Shown: in pieces, positions 8,344 through 17,200 of the stretch
How the letters are laid out: every line of letters starts with the position of its first letter
Position numbering within the stretch: position 1 is the stretch's first letter
Source: Smithella sp.
Lineage (GTDB): Bacteria; Desulfobacterota; Syntrophia; Syntrophales; Smithellaceae
DNA: 51,158 nt
Direction of reading: 5' to 3'
NCBI GenBank assembly: GCA_017993615.1
Contig: JAGOMJ010000015.1
Location: 1-51,158 of the forward strand
The notes under the pieces: model-generated
Databases searched by the model: none
What the model was told of the DNA's origin: nothing
What the model saw: the letters and a program-made list of their open reading frames with translations, nothing else
Translations under genes and position numbers: made by a program

Positions 8344-9264
8344 TTAGAATGCGTAACTCACTACAATGCCGCCATACAGAAAATCGCCTTCCTTATGGGA
8401 GGGATCGATATCTCCTTTCAGTCCGCGGGCTTTCATCTCGTATTTCGCATCATCGGAAAGCGGAAAGACGTAGGTCAGCACGGGACTGATTGTCAGATGG
8501 CCGGTTACGGCAATCGGCAGAGAAACGGAGACAACACCGTCGTGCAAATTATTAAATTTATCGGTCGTGGCCAGTGAAGCGCTGTCAAATTCCGGATACG
8601 TTGCCTCATCGTCGCTTCTCAAATAACTTGCTTGAGCAGCAAATTTCAGACCAACTTTTTCATGCAACGCAAAAGTATGAGAAATTCCCAGCGTAGCATA
8701 CCACTGATTGTAGTAATCGAACTCTTTATAAACAGTCAGCGTCGGAGCAAGAATCGTGTCAAGTCCAAGCATTACAAACACTTCCTGTGAATCCGGAAGA
8801 TCGGCGCCGCCCTGAACGGCTCCTGCCAGGCCGTAATATATGTAACCTATGCCCGCCTGCAAGATCCCGAATTTATGCAAATAGGACAGGGTAACATCCG
8901 TCTCGGTGAAGTTGGATGAATAATCCACATCGAGAGCAGAGTACGGTTTTGTATCAAGATTTCCCCAGACATTGGCGGCAAAGCCTTTATAAGCGGCGGT
9001 AACGGAGGGTTGAATGACCACACTGTGACGGGTCAATTCCTGTCCGCGCCAGATATAGGCGCTCAAAACGCTTGCCGCAACCTCGCCGGTCACTTTATCT
9101 TCCGGCTGATCTTGCTCCACAGGTTTGACTTCCGTTGATGCGTTATCTCCCTGTTTCGGATCGGCAGGAACTATTTCTTCATCCGCCCAACTCATCACGG
9201 GCAGCAATGCCAGGATCAGAGTCAGCAAAACCATGATTATTCCAGTTTTTAAATTGTCTTTCAT
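8344..9264 (-). CDS. Predicted outer-membrane beta-barrel protein in the amtB operon
   Basis: About 306 residues with a clear signal peptide (positive start, long hydrophobic run, cleavage after SWA before DEEIVP), an acidic linker, then alternating aromatic and small residues typical of barrel strands, ending in the C-terminal Phe (VSYAF) that marks outer-membrane barrels. SAYIWRGQELTR and FAANVWGNLD resemble the TorF-type/Gcw_chp putative porins, but this is from memory of the pattern. I chose the ATG at 9264 because the AAGGAG site is only 1 bp from the earlier ATG at 9273 and 10 bp from this one. It follows the HTH gene by 21 bp, so it is probably in the nitrogen-controlled transcript and could be a pore for a nitrogen compound. 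Confidence 0.75.
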   Translation of the reverse strand: MKDNLKTGIIMVLLTLILALLPVMSWADEEIVPADPKQGDNASTEVKPVEQDQPEDKVTGEVAASVLSAYIWRGQELTRHSVVIQPSVTAAYKGFAANVWGNLDTKPYSALDVDYSSNFTETDVTLSYLHKFGILQAGIGYIYYGLAGAVQGGADLPDSQEVFVMLGLDTILAPTLTVYKEFDYYNQWYATLGISHTFALHEKVGLKFAAQASYLRSDDEATYPEFDSASLATTDKFNNLHDGVVSVSLPIAVTGHLTISPVLTYVFPLSDDAKYEMKARGLKGDIDPSHKEGDFLYGGIVVSYAF

Positions 9265-9285
9265 CTTTTTCATTCTCCTTTACAA

Positions 9286-9489
9286 TTATTTTAATTCGAA
9301 TCGGGCGCAATCAATTTCATATTGATGAATTTTATCCGCCAGAAAACTTTCCTTAATTCCCAAAAGTGAAGCCGCTTCCGATTGATCGCCTTTCGTTTTG
9401 AGCAGAACGTGCATGATCACCGCTTTTTCGCATTCGGAAACGCAACGGGCCAGGGCGTTTGTTTTGGCTTTATGGATGCGTATGCTCAT
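9286..9489 (-). CDS. Small stand-alone Fis-type HTH protein
   Basis: 67 residues, almost entirely one Fis/NtrC C-terminal type helix-turn-helix: EKAVIMHVLLKTKGDQSEAASLLGIKESFLADKIHQYEI. This resembles the DNA-binding tail of sigma-54 activators but has no AAA+ or sensor part. It starts 10 bp after glnK (GAGG 8 bp ahead of the ATG) and ends 21 bp before the barrel gene, so it is inside the amtB operon. It could bind the same kind of sites as the full-length activator, or modulate it. Whether it dimerises like Fis cannot be seen. It is the right length for a complete small protein, not an obvious remnant. Confidence 0.7.
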   Translation of the reverse strand: MSIRIHKAKTNALARCVSECEKAVIMHVLLKTKGDQSEAASLLGIKESFLADKIHQYEIDCARFELK

Positions 9490-9499
9490 AGCGGCCGCC

Positions 9500-9841
9500 T
9501 CAACCGATGGCTAAGCCACCGCGTTCACCGCTGCTGATTCTTATGCACTCGGCAAGTTCGACGATAAAGATCTTCCCGTCGCCGACCGAGCCGGTATGAG
9601 CCCCTTTCGTGATCGCTTTAACGGTCGGTTCGACAAAATCTTCATTGACCGCGATATCCAGTCTGACTTTATTGAGCAGGCCTCCGGCTTCCTTCGCGCC
9701 GCGGTAAATTTCCGTGACGCCTTTTTGCCGGCCCTGTCCCAGAACGTTGGTGACGGTCATCAGATTGACGTCCACGGCCTCCAGTTCTCTTTTCACCGCT
9801 TCCAGTTTGTGCGGCTGAATAATGGCTATGACTAATTTCAT
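9500..9841 (-). CDS. glnK: PII nitrogen regulatory protein, lacking the usual uridylylated Tyr51
   Basis: 113 residues, the normal PII length, spanning the whole fold: MKLVIAIIQPHKLEAVKREL at the start, T-loop RQKGVTEIYRGAKEAGGLL (about 38-56), the ATP-binding TGSVGDGKIFI, and the C-terminal ECIRISSGERG. It is encoded directly after amtB (12 bp gap, AGGAGG 8 bp before the ATG), the standard glnK-amtB pairing in reversed order, so it should block AmtB in response to 2-oxoglutarate and ATP/ADP. Tyr46 is kept, but position 51, the Tyr that GlnD uridylylates in enterics, is Glu. Signalling here would then depend on ligand binding alone. The family call is firm; the regulation is inferred. Confidence 0.93.
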   Translation of the reverse strand: MKLVIAIIQPHKLEAVKRELEAVDVNLMTVTNVLGQGRQKGVTEIYRGAKEAGGLLNKVRLDIAVNEDFVEPTVKAITKGAHTGSVGDGKIFIVELAECIRISSGERGGLAIG

Positions 9842-9853
9842 AATGCATTCCTC

Positions 9854-11086
9854 CTATTCGATCACGGTGTAAGCGGCTTCGCTTTGTTGCGTTAAATCCA
9901 GACCAACGACTTCATTATTCTCTTCCACACGCATGCCGATGAGCGCATCCACGATCTTGAAGATGATGAAGGTCATGATCGCGGCAAAGGCGACGGTGAC
10001 AATCAGCGACAGAGACTGAACGTAAAGCTGATGGGCATTGCCGAAAAGCAGACCGTCGGCTCCGGCGGCGTTGACAACTTTTTCCGCGAACAATCCGGTG
10101 GCGATGGTGCCGACGGTTCCGCCCACGCCGTGCACGCCGAAGGCATCCAGAGAGTCATCGTAGCCGAGTTTGCCCTTAATGATCGCAACCGCGATGTAGC
10201 AGACGACGGCGACGATCATGCCGATAAACATGGCATTCATCGGATTGACAAAACCGCAGGCGGGCGTGACGGCAACGAGACCGGCCACGGCCCCTGTTGC
10301 CGCGCCCAGAATGGTCGGCGTGCCGTTGTGCCACCATTCAATCAAAGCCCAGGTGATGCCGGCGGCAGCCGTGGCGATATGTGTGGTCACAAAAGCATTG
10401 GCGGCCAGGCCATCGGCGGCCAGGGCGCTGCCCGCGTTGAAGCCGAACCAGCCAACCCACAAAAGAGCGGCGCCCAGAACGGTAAAGGGCAGATTATGCG
10501 GCCGAATGGGTTTATGGTTGTAGCCGATTCTTTTGCCCAGCATTAAAGCCAGCACTAAAGCAGAAATTCCCGAACTGACATGCACGACAATTCCCCCGGC
10601 AAAATCCAGGGCGCCCAGCGTTCTCATCCAGCCGCCGACACCCCAGACCCAGTGGGCCAGCGGATCATAAACAAAGGTCGCCCATAATAAGGTAAAGACC
10701 AGGAAGGCGGAAAATTTCACGCGTTCCGCGTAAGCGCCGATGATTAATGCCGGCGTAATGATCGCAAACATGGCCTGAAAAATCATAAAGGCGTAATGAG
10801 GAATGCCGCCGGAATAATCCGGATTCGGCGTTGCGCCCACTCCGGCCAGCCCCATCCAGTCCAGTTTACCGATGATGCCGTGAAAATCCGGGCCGAATGC
10901 CAGCGAATAACCGAACAGCATCCACTGCAGACTGATTACACAAACAATGACAAAACATTGCATCATAATGGAGAGGACGTTCTTGCGGCGAACCAGTCCT
11001 CCGTAAAAAAATGCCAGCCCCGGAATGGTCATTAACAAAACCAGGGCGCTGGCTGTCAGAACCCACGCTGTATTTCCAGAATCCAT
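9854..11086 (-). CDS. amtB: Ammonium channel AmtB
   Basis: 410 residues with about 11 membrane helices, conducting ammonium across the inner membrane. The conserved pore residues are visible: D161 in GALDFAGG, H169 in VVHVSSG and H319 in DAFGVHGVGG (twin-His), plus FYGGLVRRKN near the N-terminus. There is no long signal peptide, unlike the enteric protein. I start it at the ATG 11086 because AGGAGG sits 8 bp upstream; an in-frame TTG at 11092 lies too near that site. First gene of a transcript amtB-glnK-HTH-barrel, behind a sigma-54 promoter, so it is probably made when nitrogen is scarce. Confidence 0.95.
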   Translation of the reverse strand: MDSGNTAWVLTASALVLLMTIPGLAFFYGGLVRRKNVLSIMMQCFVIVCVISLQWMLFGYSLAFGPDFHGIIGKLDWMGLAGVGATPNPDYSGGIPHYAFMIFQAMFAIITPALIIGAYAERVKFSAFLVFTLLWATFVYDPLAHWVWGVGGWMRTLGALDFAGGIVVHVSSGISALVLALMLGKRIGYNHKPIRPHNLPFTVLGAALLWVGWFGFNAGSALAADGLAANAFVTTHIATAAAGITWALIEWWHNGTPTILGAATGAVAGLVAVTPACGFVNPMNAMFIGMIVAVVCYIAVAIIKGKLGYDDSLDAFGVHGVGGTVGTIATGLFAEKVVNAAGADGLLFGNAHQLYVQSLSLIVTVAFAAIMTFIIFKIVDALIGMRVEENNEVVGLDLTQQSEAAYTVIE

Positions 11087-11127
11087 AATCAATACCTCCT
11101 GATGAATTTATCCTTCGTCTGTATTAT

Positions 11128-11143
11128 GGCAAGGACAATGCCA
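11128..11143 (-). promoter_or_regulatory. Sigma-54 promoter of the amtB-glnK operon
   Basis: The minus strand reads TGGCAT-TGTCC-TTGCC, GG-N10-GC, with a perfect TTGC in the -12 box. Predicted start of transcription is near 11117, about 31 nt before the amtB ATG. Together with the activator gene 4 kb away this points to nitrogen control of amtB. Confidence 0.75.
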
Positions 11144-11212
11144 AAATGTTTTTATTGTGATAAGTTATTGTTATTATTTATTAATACGAAAATTTTGAGG
11201 CTGATAAATTGA

Positions 11213-11224
11213 TACAATACTGTA
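11213..11224. promoter_or_regulatory. ACA-N4-TGT dyad upstream of the amtB promoter
   Basis: TACA-ATAC-TGTA, the same ACA-N4-TGT spacing as the tandem sites before the glt operon, about 70 bp upstream of the amtB -24 box. A candidate activator site. Short, so it is supported mainly by its position. Confidence 0.35.
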
Positions 11225-11567
11225 TAAATCATGGTTTTTGAGTCCTGAAATGTTGACACTTCTCCCGTTTAAAAACAATCCGGCTTCTCAAAAAACGTTT
11301 CAGAAATGTTTCTTCCGCAAAATTGCCGTCCAAAGATTTTTAATTTCTACCTCCCCCTCCCGAATGCAGTTCGTTCCATGCAAGAAGAAAAATATTCTGG
11401 CACAAAAATTGATTCATCTATCAGGAAGCAGAAACTGATTTTTCATCAAACACCGCCGGATGCACCGATAAACGTCATTGTGCTGATGAAAATACTTGAA
11501 ATTATTATTCTTTTGAAAAGAGGCGCCGTTTAGGACAAGAAGAAATAAAAATGGAACGATTATTTAT

Positions 11568-11583
11568 GGTACAAATTTGTTCC
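11568..11583. promoter_or_regulatory. ACA-N4-TGT dyad before the PEP/pyruvate-binding protein gene
   Basis: GGTACAAATTTGTTCC is a near-perfect 16-bp palindrome with the core ACA-AATT-TGT and the same TC flank as the glt copies. It ends 24 bp before the ATG at 11608. It might tie the large plus-strand genes to the nitrogen regulator, or be an unrelated operator. Confidence 0.4.
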
Positions 11584-11607
11584 GAATAATGGATGAGGGA
11601 AAGATTT

Positions 11608-14217
11608 ATGACACCATATGCACGCGTCAGCACAGGAACGAGCAGCCTCGATGACATCATCAACGGTCTTCAAATGGGGGATAATGTTGTCCTGCAGGTT
11701 GACGACATCGAGGATTACAAAAAATTTGTCGAGCCGTTCGTCAAAACCTCTCTTGCTTCCAGGCATCGGCTGGTTTACATGCGCTTTGCCGCTCACCCGC
11801 CTCTGCTGAAGGCAAACAAAAAAATCAAGGTATACAAGCTCAACGCCAACAACGGGTTTGAATCGTTTTCGACACAGGTGCACAACATTATCAAGGAAGA
11901 AGGACGGGATGTGTTTTATGTCTTCGACTGCCTGTCCGATCTGTTGATGGCCTGGGCCACCGATCTGATGATCGGAAACTTTTTTGTGATCACCTGTCCT
12001 TATCTGTTCGAACTAAACACAGTCGCGTATTTTGCCATTCTGCGCAGCAGCCACTCTTTTAAAACCGTAGCGCGGATTCGCGAAACAACGCAGGTGCTGC
12101 TGGATATTCACAACAGCAACGGCCAGTTGTGCGTCCACCCGCTTAAGGCATGGAAACGCTACACGCCGACCATGTTCCTGCCGCACATCATGGAAAATGA
12201 TAAATTTGTCCCGATATTAAACAGCGCGGATGCGGCAAGTTTTCTTTCCTATCTCACGAACAAAAACACCACGGGCGGTGTGCGCAATCTGGATTATTGG
12301 GACCGCCTGTTCTTAAAGGCCAGTAATCTTCTTGAAGACCCCGACGCCGTCCTTGATAGACAGGAAATGGTCGATTCTCTTTCGAGAGTAATGATCGGGC
12401 GTGAAAAAAGAATGCTTTCGCTGGTCAAGGAATACTTTTCACTGGAAGATTTGCTGGAAATCAAGAAACGCCTCATCGGCACGGGGTTTATCGGCGGCAA
12501 ATCGGTCGGTATGCTGATGGCGCGCAATATTCTCCGCAAGGACCCCGCCTTCGACTGGGATTCCGAACTGGAGTTGCACGATTCCTTTTATATCGGCTCG
12601 GACATTTTTTATTCATATATGGTGCAAAACGGCTGGTGGAAACTGCTGATGGCGCAAAAAACCGACGAGGGATATTTTGAAGTCGCCCGGGAGCTTAAAA
12701 GTAGGATGCTTCACGGCATTTTCCCCGACGAAATCAAAGAGCAGTTTCAGCTCATGCTGGAATATTTCGGGCAGTCGCCGATTATCGTCCGGTCCAGTTC
12801 GCTTCTGGAAGATGCCTTCGGCAACGCCTTTGCCGGAAAATACGAAAGCTATTTCTGCCCGAATCAGGGCACGCCTGAAACACGATATAAAAACTTTGAG
12901 GATGCCGTAAGGAAAATTTTCGCATCCACGATGAATGAGGACGCTCTGACCTATCGTGTTCAACGCGGCATGGCTCATCAGGACGAACAGATGGCGCTGC
13001 TGGTGCAGCGCGTTTCCGGATCACATCGCAACAGATATTTCTTCCCCGACATTGCCGGTGTGGGCCTTTCCTATAACACGTTCGTCTGGCAAAAAGGCAT
13101 GGATCCGAAAGCCGGAATGCTGCGGATCGTCTTCGGCCTGGGCACAAGAGCCGTCAATCGCGTGGAAAACGACTATCCCCGTATTGTGGCGCTCGACGCA
13201 CCGCTGATCAAACCCCACGCTAAACAGGAGGATATCAGGCGGTTTTCCCAGAACGAAGTGGATGTCCTGAATTTGAAAGACAATCATTTCCAGACACTGC
13301 CGACTTCCGACCTGCTGGACTATGCCATCGAACCCCATATCGGTATGATTGCCGTACGCGATGCGGCCGTTGACGAATATTATCAGTCGCTGGGACGGGA
13401 AGCGAAAGAAACCTGGATATTGACCTTTGATGAATTGCTGGAAAATACGCCTTTTGCCAGGACAATGTCCGATATGCTTAAAAAACTGGCGCAGGTTTAC
13501 CGCTATCCGGTAGACATCGAATTTACAGCCAACTTCAATGCAGAGGGAAAACCCAAAATCAACCTTCTGCAGTGCCGCCCCTTCCAGACCAAGGGACACT
13601 ACAGCCGCGTGGAACTGCCGGAAAAAATCGAAAAGTCCAGAATCCTCTTAAGGCAGGAAGCCAATTTCATGGGCGGAAGCGTTTATCAAGCCATATCCCG
13701 CATCATTTATATTGATCCCAGAGGCTATGCCAGACTGACGGTTTCAGAAAAACACGAGGTCGCGCGACTTACGGGCAAGCTGAACAAACAGATCGGCAAG
13801 CGGGAGAAAATGCCCACAATTCTGTTCGGTCCCGGACGATGGGGCACCACCACGCCCGCCATGGGCGTTCCGGTAACCTTTTCGGAAATCAACAATATCA
13901 TGGCCATCGGCGAAATTGCGTACCAGGACGGCGCGCTGATTCCGGATTTATCTTTTGGAACACATTTTTTCCAGGATATGGTAGAGATGGACATTTTTTA
14001 TATGGCCATTTATCCCGAAAAAGAGGGCGTTTTTTTCAACACGTCGTGGATGGCCAAACAGCCCAACATTCTGGCCGACCTGATGCCGGAGGACGGGCGC
14101 TTTGCGAAAGTGGTTAAAGTTTTTGATATGCGCAACCAGGATTTACGGCTCCTGTCGGATATTGTTACACAGAAGATGATTTGTTTTTTTGGAGATGCAT
14201 CAGCAATCGGAAAATAG
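11608..14217 (+). CDS. PEP/pyruvate-binding domain protein with RecA/KaiC-like N-terminus, no phosphohistidine domain
   Basis: About 869 residues. The first 225 or so look like a KaiC/RecA-type domain (TGTSSLDDIINGLQMGDNVVL) whose Walker A lysine is gone. Residues about 290-690 match the N-terminal ATP-grasp domain of PEP synthase and PPDK: FIGGKSVGMLMAR, then PIIVRSSSLLEDAFGNAFAGKYES, and later ALLVQRVSG and INLLQCRPFQTKG. The swivelling His domain and the PEP-binding barrel of true PEP synthase are missing, replaced by a 190-residue tail with FGPGRWGTTTPAMGVPV. It therefore cannot make PEP by the known route. The ATG at 11608 has GAGGGA 7 bp upstream, better than the ATG at 11593. It is paired with the next gene (7 bp gap). 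The role is unknown. Confidence 0.8.
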   Translation: MTPYARVSTGTSSLDDIINGLQMGDNVVLQVDDIEDYKKFVEPFVKTSLASRHRLVYMRFAAHPPLLKANKKIKVYKLNANNGFESFSTQVHNIIKEEGRDVFYVFDCLSDLLMAWATDLMIGNFFVITCPYLFELNTVAYFAILRSSHSFKTVARIRETTQVLLDIHNSNGQLCVHPLKAWKRYTPTMFLPHIMENDKFVPILNSADAASFLSYLTNKNTTGGVRNLDYWDRLFLKASNLLEDPDAVLDRQEMVDSLSRVMIGREKRMLSLVKEYFSLEDLLEIKKRLIGTGFIGGKSVGMLMARNILRKDPAFDWDSELELHDSFYIGSDIFYSYMVQNGWWKLLMAQKTDEGYFEVARELKSRMLHGIFPDEIKEQFQLMLEYFGQSPIIVRSSSLLEDAFGNAFAGKYESYFCPNQGTPETRYKNFEDAVRKIFASTMNEDALTYRVQRGMAHQDEQMALLVQRVSGSHRNRYFFPDIAGVGLSYNTFVWQKGMDPKAGMLRIVFGLGTRAVNRVENDYPRIVALDAPLIKPHAKQEDIRRFSQNEVDVLNLKDNHFQTLPTSDLLDYAIEPHIGMIAVRDAAVDEYYQSLGREAKETWILTFDELLENTPFARTMSDMLKKLAQVYRYPVDIEFTANFNAEGKPKINLLQCRPFQTKGHYSRVELPEKIEKSRILLRQEANFMGGSVYQAISRIIYIDPRGYARLTVSEKHEVARLTGKLNKQIGKREKMPTILFGPGRWGTTTPAMGVPVTFSEINNIMAIGEIAYQDGALIPDLSFGTHFFQDMVEMDIFYMAIYPEKEGVFFNTSWMAKQPNILADLMPEDGRFAKVVKVFDMRNQDLRLLSDIVTQKMICFFGDASAIGK

Positions 14218-14224
14218 TTGACTT

Positions 14225-17200
14225 ATGATATCGGAAAATATTCGTCGCCTTGTTAAAACCGTTGTTCATTTCGCCGGTCGCTGCCATATATATGTCGGCC
14301 GCCGTCCCGACCATGTCGCAAGACCTTCTCTGATTTTTTTCCCGGTTCTTGACGGGTATTTATGTTGCGGGTTTGCCGGGTTGATGACCTGCGGCCTGAA
14401 AAGTCAGCCGCCGCAAACCCGGGCCGATCTCACGTTGGTCGCCCTGTGGAAAAAACTTAAATCCGCCAACGTGAAAAATCCATCCAGGCTGCCGGATGTC
14501 ACCGAAACCGTCAACGCCATGGCAGATACCGTCGCGCAACTCAAAAAAGAAGAGGCGCAGGAATTTCTTTTTTTTCATCCCGATTACTCCTCTGATTTGT
14601 CCGTTTTCGCCGCCGACCTGAATCGTTTTATCGCAGAAAAAGAAAATCGGCTGGATGAGCAGACAGCGTTCCTCACCTCGGCGGAGCTCGAATCCGTCAA
14701 CAGTCTCATCGTGATGCTCAAGGATATTGGCTGGGCGCTGGAGAAGGACATTCTGGCCAATCTGCCCAAAATTCTGGCGCTGACAGGCGCCGGAAACCGT
14801 GCCGATATCCGGCCGGCCGCATTCAGAAAATACCGGAAACTGAACCTGGCGTTAAACGCTTTGGACCGCCTGGAAGTCAGAGGCCGGGATTCCGCGGGGA
14901 TTGATTTGACTTTCGCTCCGGAAAGCGAAAACGATCTGAAAGCAGCGCTTCAACGGATAACGGAACAGGGATGGCTTGCCGACTATGAAAAAAGAACTCA
15001 GCCGGGAGATCTTCTCAATCTGTCTGTCTCCGTCACAAAAAACACCCGCGGGACGAATGCCGGCATTGTCGTCACGTTCACATATAAAACGTTCTCCACG
15101 GTCGGGAAACTGGGACGGAATGTTGCCGAGCTGAGAAATTCGATACGCAACGACCGCATTTTAAGGTGCTTTGCCGACCTTGAGACATCCTGTGAAAATG
15201 TTCTGATGCATACCCGCTGGGCTTCCGTCGGCTCCATAACGGAAGAAAACTGTCATCCGGTGAATAATCATTCCATGATCCGTTTTGCCTGTCCTTCTAC
15301 CGGGTATCCGGAAAGCGATGTCCAGATCCATGTCGTTCTCAACGGCGATGTGGACAACTACACGCCGTTGCGGCAGTTTCTGGAAACCCAAGGCGAGATG
15401 ATTGCCCGGCCGATCACGACAGACACAAAAATCATTCCCCTGCAGATAGAAAAATTTCTCCACTCGGGGCATACGCTGACTGAAGCCTTCCGCCGTGCCG
15501 TCAATGATTTGGCCGGCTCTCACGCCATCGCCATGACGAGCCATCTGGAGCCGGGCAAGATGTTTCTCGCGCTTAGGGGAAGCGGCCAATCGCTGTATAT
15601 CGGCGTCAGTGACGATCAATATATGTTTTCCTCCGAACTCTACGGGCTGGTGGAAGTTATGCCGCGTTTTCTCAAAATGGACGGCGAAGCAGGCGGCCAG
15701 ATTTGTATTCTTGATCAAAACGGTCCGGCAGGCGTGCGCGGCATCACGTCCTATTCCTACGACGGCAAAATTCTGGCGTTAACGGAAAATATGCTCGGAA
15801 CAGCCGAAATCACAACCCGCGATATTGATCGCGGAGATTATCCGCACTTCTTCCTGAAGGAGATTTCCGAGTCGTCTCTGTCCGTCAAAAGAACCCTGCG
15901 GGGGAAATACCGCATGACCGCGACAGAAGCGGCGCTTCAGCAGGTCCGATTCAACCTCGGCGAAGATATTGTTCCCGCCGACATCATTGCCGGATTGAAA
16001 AAAGGCAGAATCAAGAATATCGTGATCATCGGACACGGAACGGCGGCCGTTGCCGGTCAGGCGGTGGCGGACGCTTTTTCCCTTTATCTGGGATCATCGC
16101 CGCTCCATATCACAGCGCGCGTTGCCTCGGAGTTGAGCGGCTTCGGTCTGAAAGATGATCTGTCCGATACGCTGGTCATTCCGATTACACAATCGGGAAC
16201 AACAACCGATACCAATCGCGCCGTGGCGATGGCCAAAGAACGCGGCGCCCACGTTATTTCGATTGTCAACCGCCGTCAATCGGACATCACGGCCAAATCT
16301 CATGGTGTGTTCTACACAAGCGATGGACGGGATATTGAAATGTCCGTCGCTTCCAGCAAGGCTTTTTACGCCCAGATCGTCGCCGGACAGGTGCTGGCGC
16401 TCTTTTTTGCCCAGAGTCTGCGGACCTGCACGGATGAAGATATCATCGCCTGTTTGAGAAATCTAGAATCGGCACCGCTCCTGATGAACCAAATCGCGTC
16501 CGACTGCGCGTCGGTGGCCTCGACCGTGAAGGATGCCATCGGCAAAAAATACTGGGCCGTTACAGGCAGCGGTCCGAACAAGGCCGCCGCGGATGAAATC
16601 CGCATCAAACTCAGCGAACTCTGTTACAAAACCATTTCAACGGACATCGTCGAAAACAAAAAACATATCGACCTGTCCGCCGAGCCGCTGATTCTGGTGT
16701 GCACCGCAGGGTCTCCTGAATCGGTCACCGCCGACATCGTCAAGGACGTGGCCATTTTCAAAGCTCACAAAGCCAACGTGATTGTCATCGCCGATGAAGG
16801 CGAAAAACGTTTTCAAGGCGTCGCCGATGCCGTGATCGCCGTTCCGGTTGCGTTTCCGCCGCTCCCCGTTATTCTTAACGCGATGGCCGGGCATTTATGG
16901 GGCTACTACGCGGCCTGCGCCATTGATGAGGAAGCACAAATCTTCCGGGCCTTCCGAGCCCGTCTTCATGATATTTTAATGCTAAAGGCGCGTGAGCAAC
17001 TGTCCGTTTTTGACCTGACGGCGGATGTGTCGGTCAAAGGAATCATTAACACGTTCTACCAGTCGTTCAACACCCGTCGCCAACAGGGCGCCTTCAGTTC
17101 TCTGGAGGGCAAAACTCTCTCCGATCTGATGCTTCTGCTGAAATATGCAGCGGGCAAACTGCCGCTGAAGGATATGGCTCTGGATTTCGTCAACGACCAG

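Larger units (their letters stand above)
11087..11607. other. Divergent intergenic region between amtB and the PEP/pyruvate-binding protein gene
   Basis: About 520 bp, AT-rich, without a convincing gene; short open frames in it have no RBS or recognisable sequence. It holds the amtB sigma-54 promoter (11128-11143), an ACA-N4-TGT dyad 71 bp upstream of it, and a second dyad (11571-11580) shortly before the plus-strand gene. I could not find a convincing promoter for the plus-strand gene. Confidence 0.6.

Noticed and set aside
11238..11533. Two short plus-strand frames before the PEP/pyruvate-binding gene
   Set aside because: AT-rich regulatory gap; frames overlap each other, have no RBS and give low-complexity, unrecognisable peptides.
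11608..14217. Calling the protein phosphoenolpyruvate synthase (ppsA)
   Set aside because: The phosphohistidine domain and the PEP-binding barrel are missing, so the known reaction is not possible.
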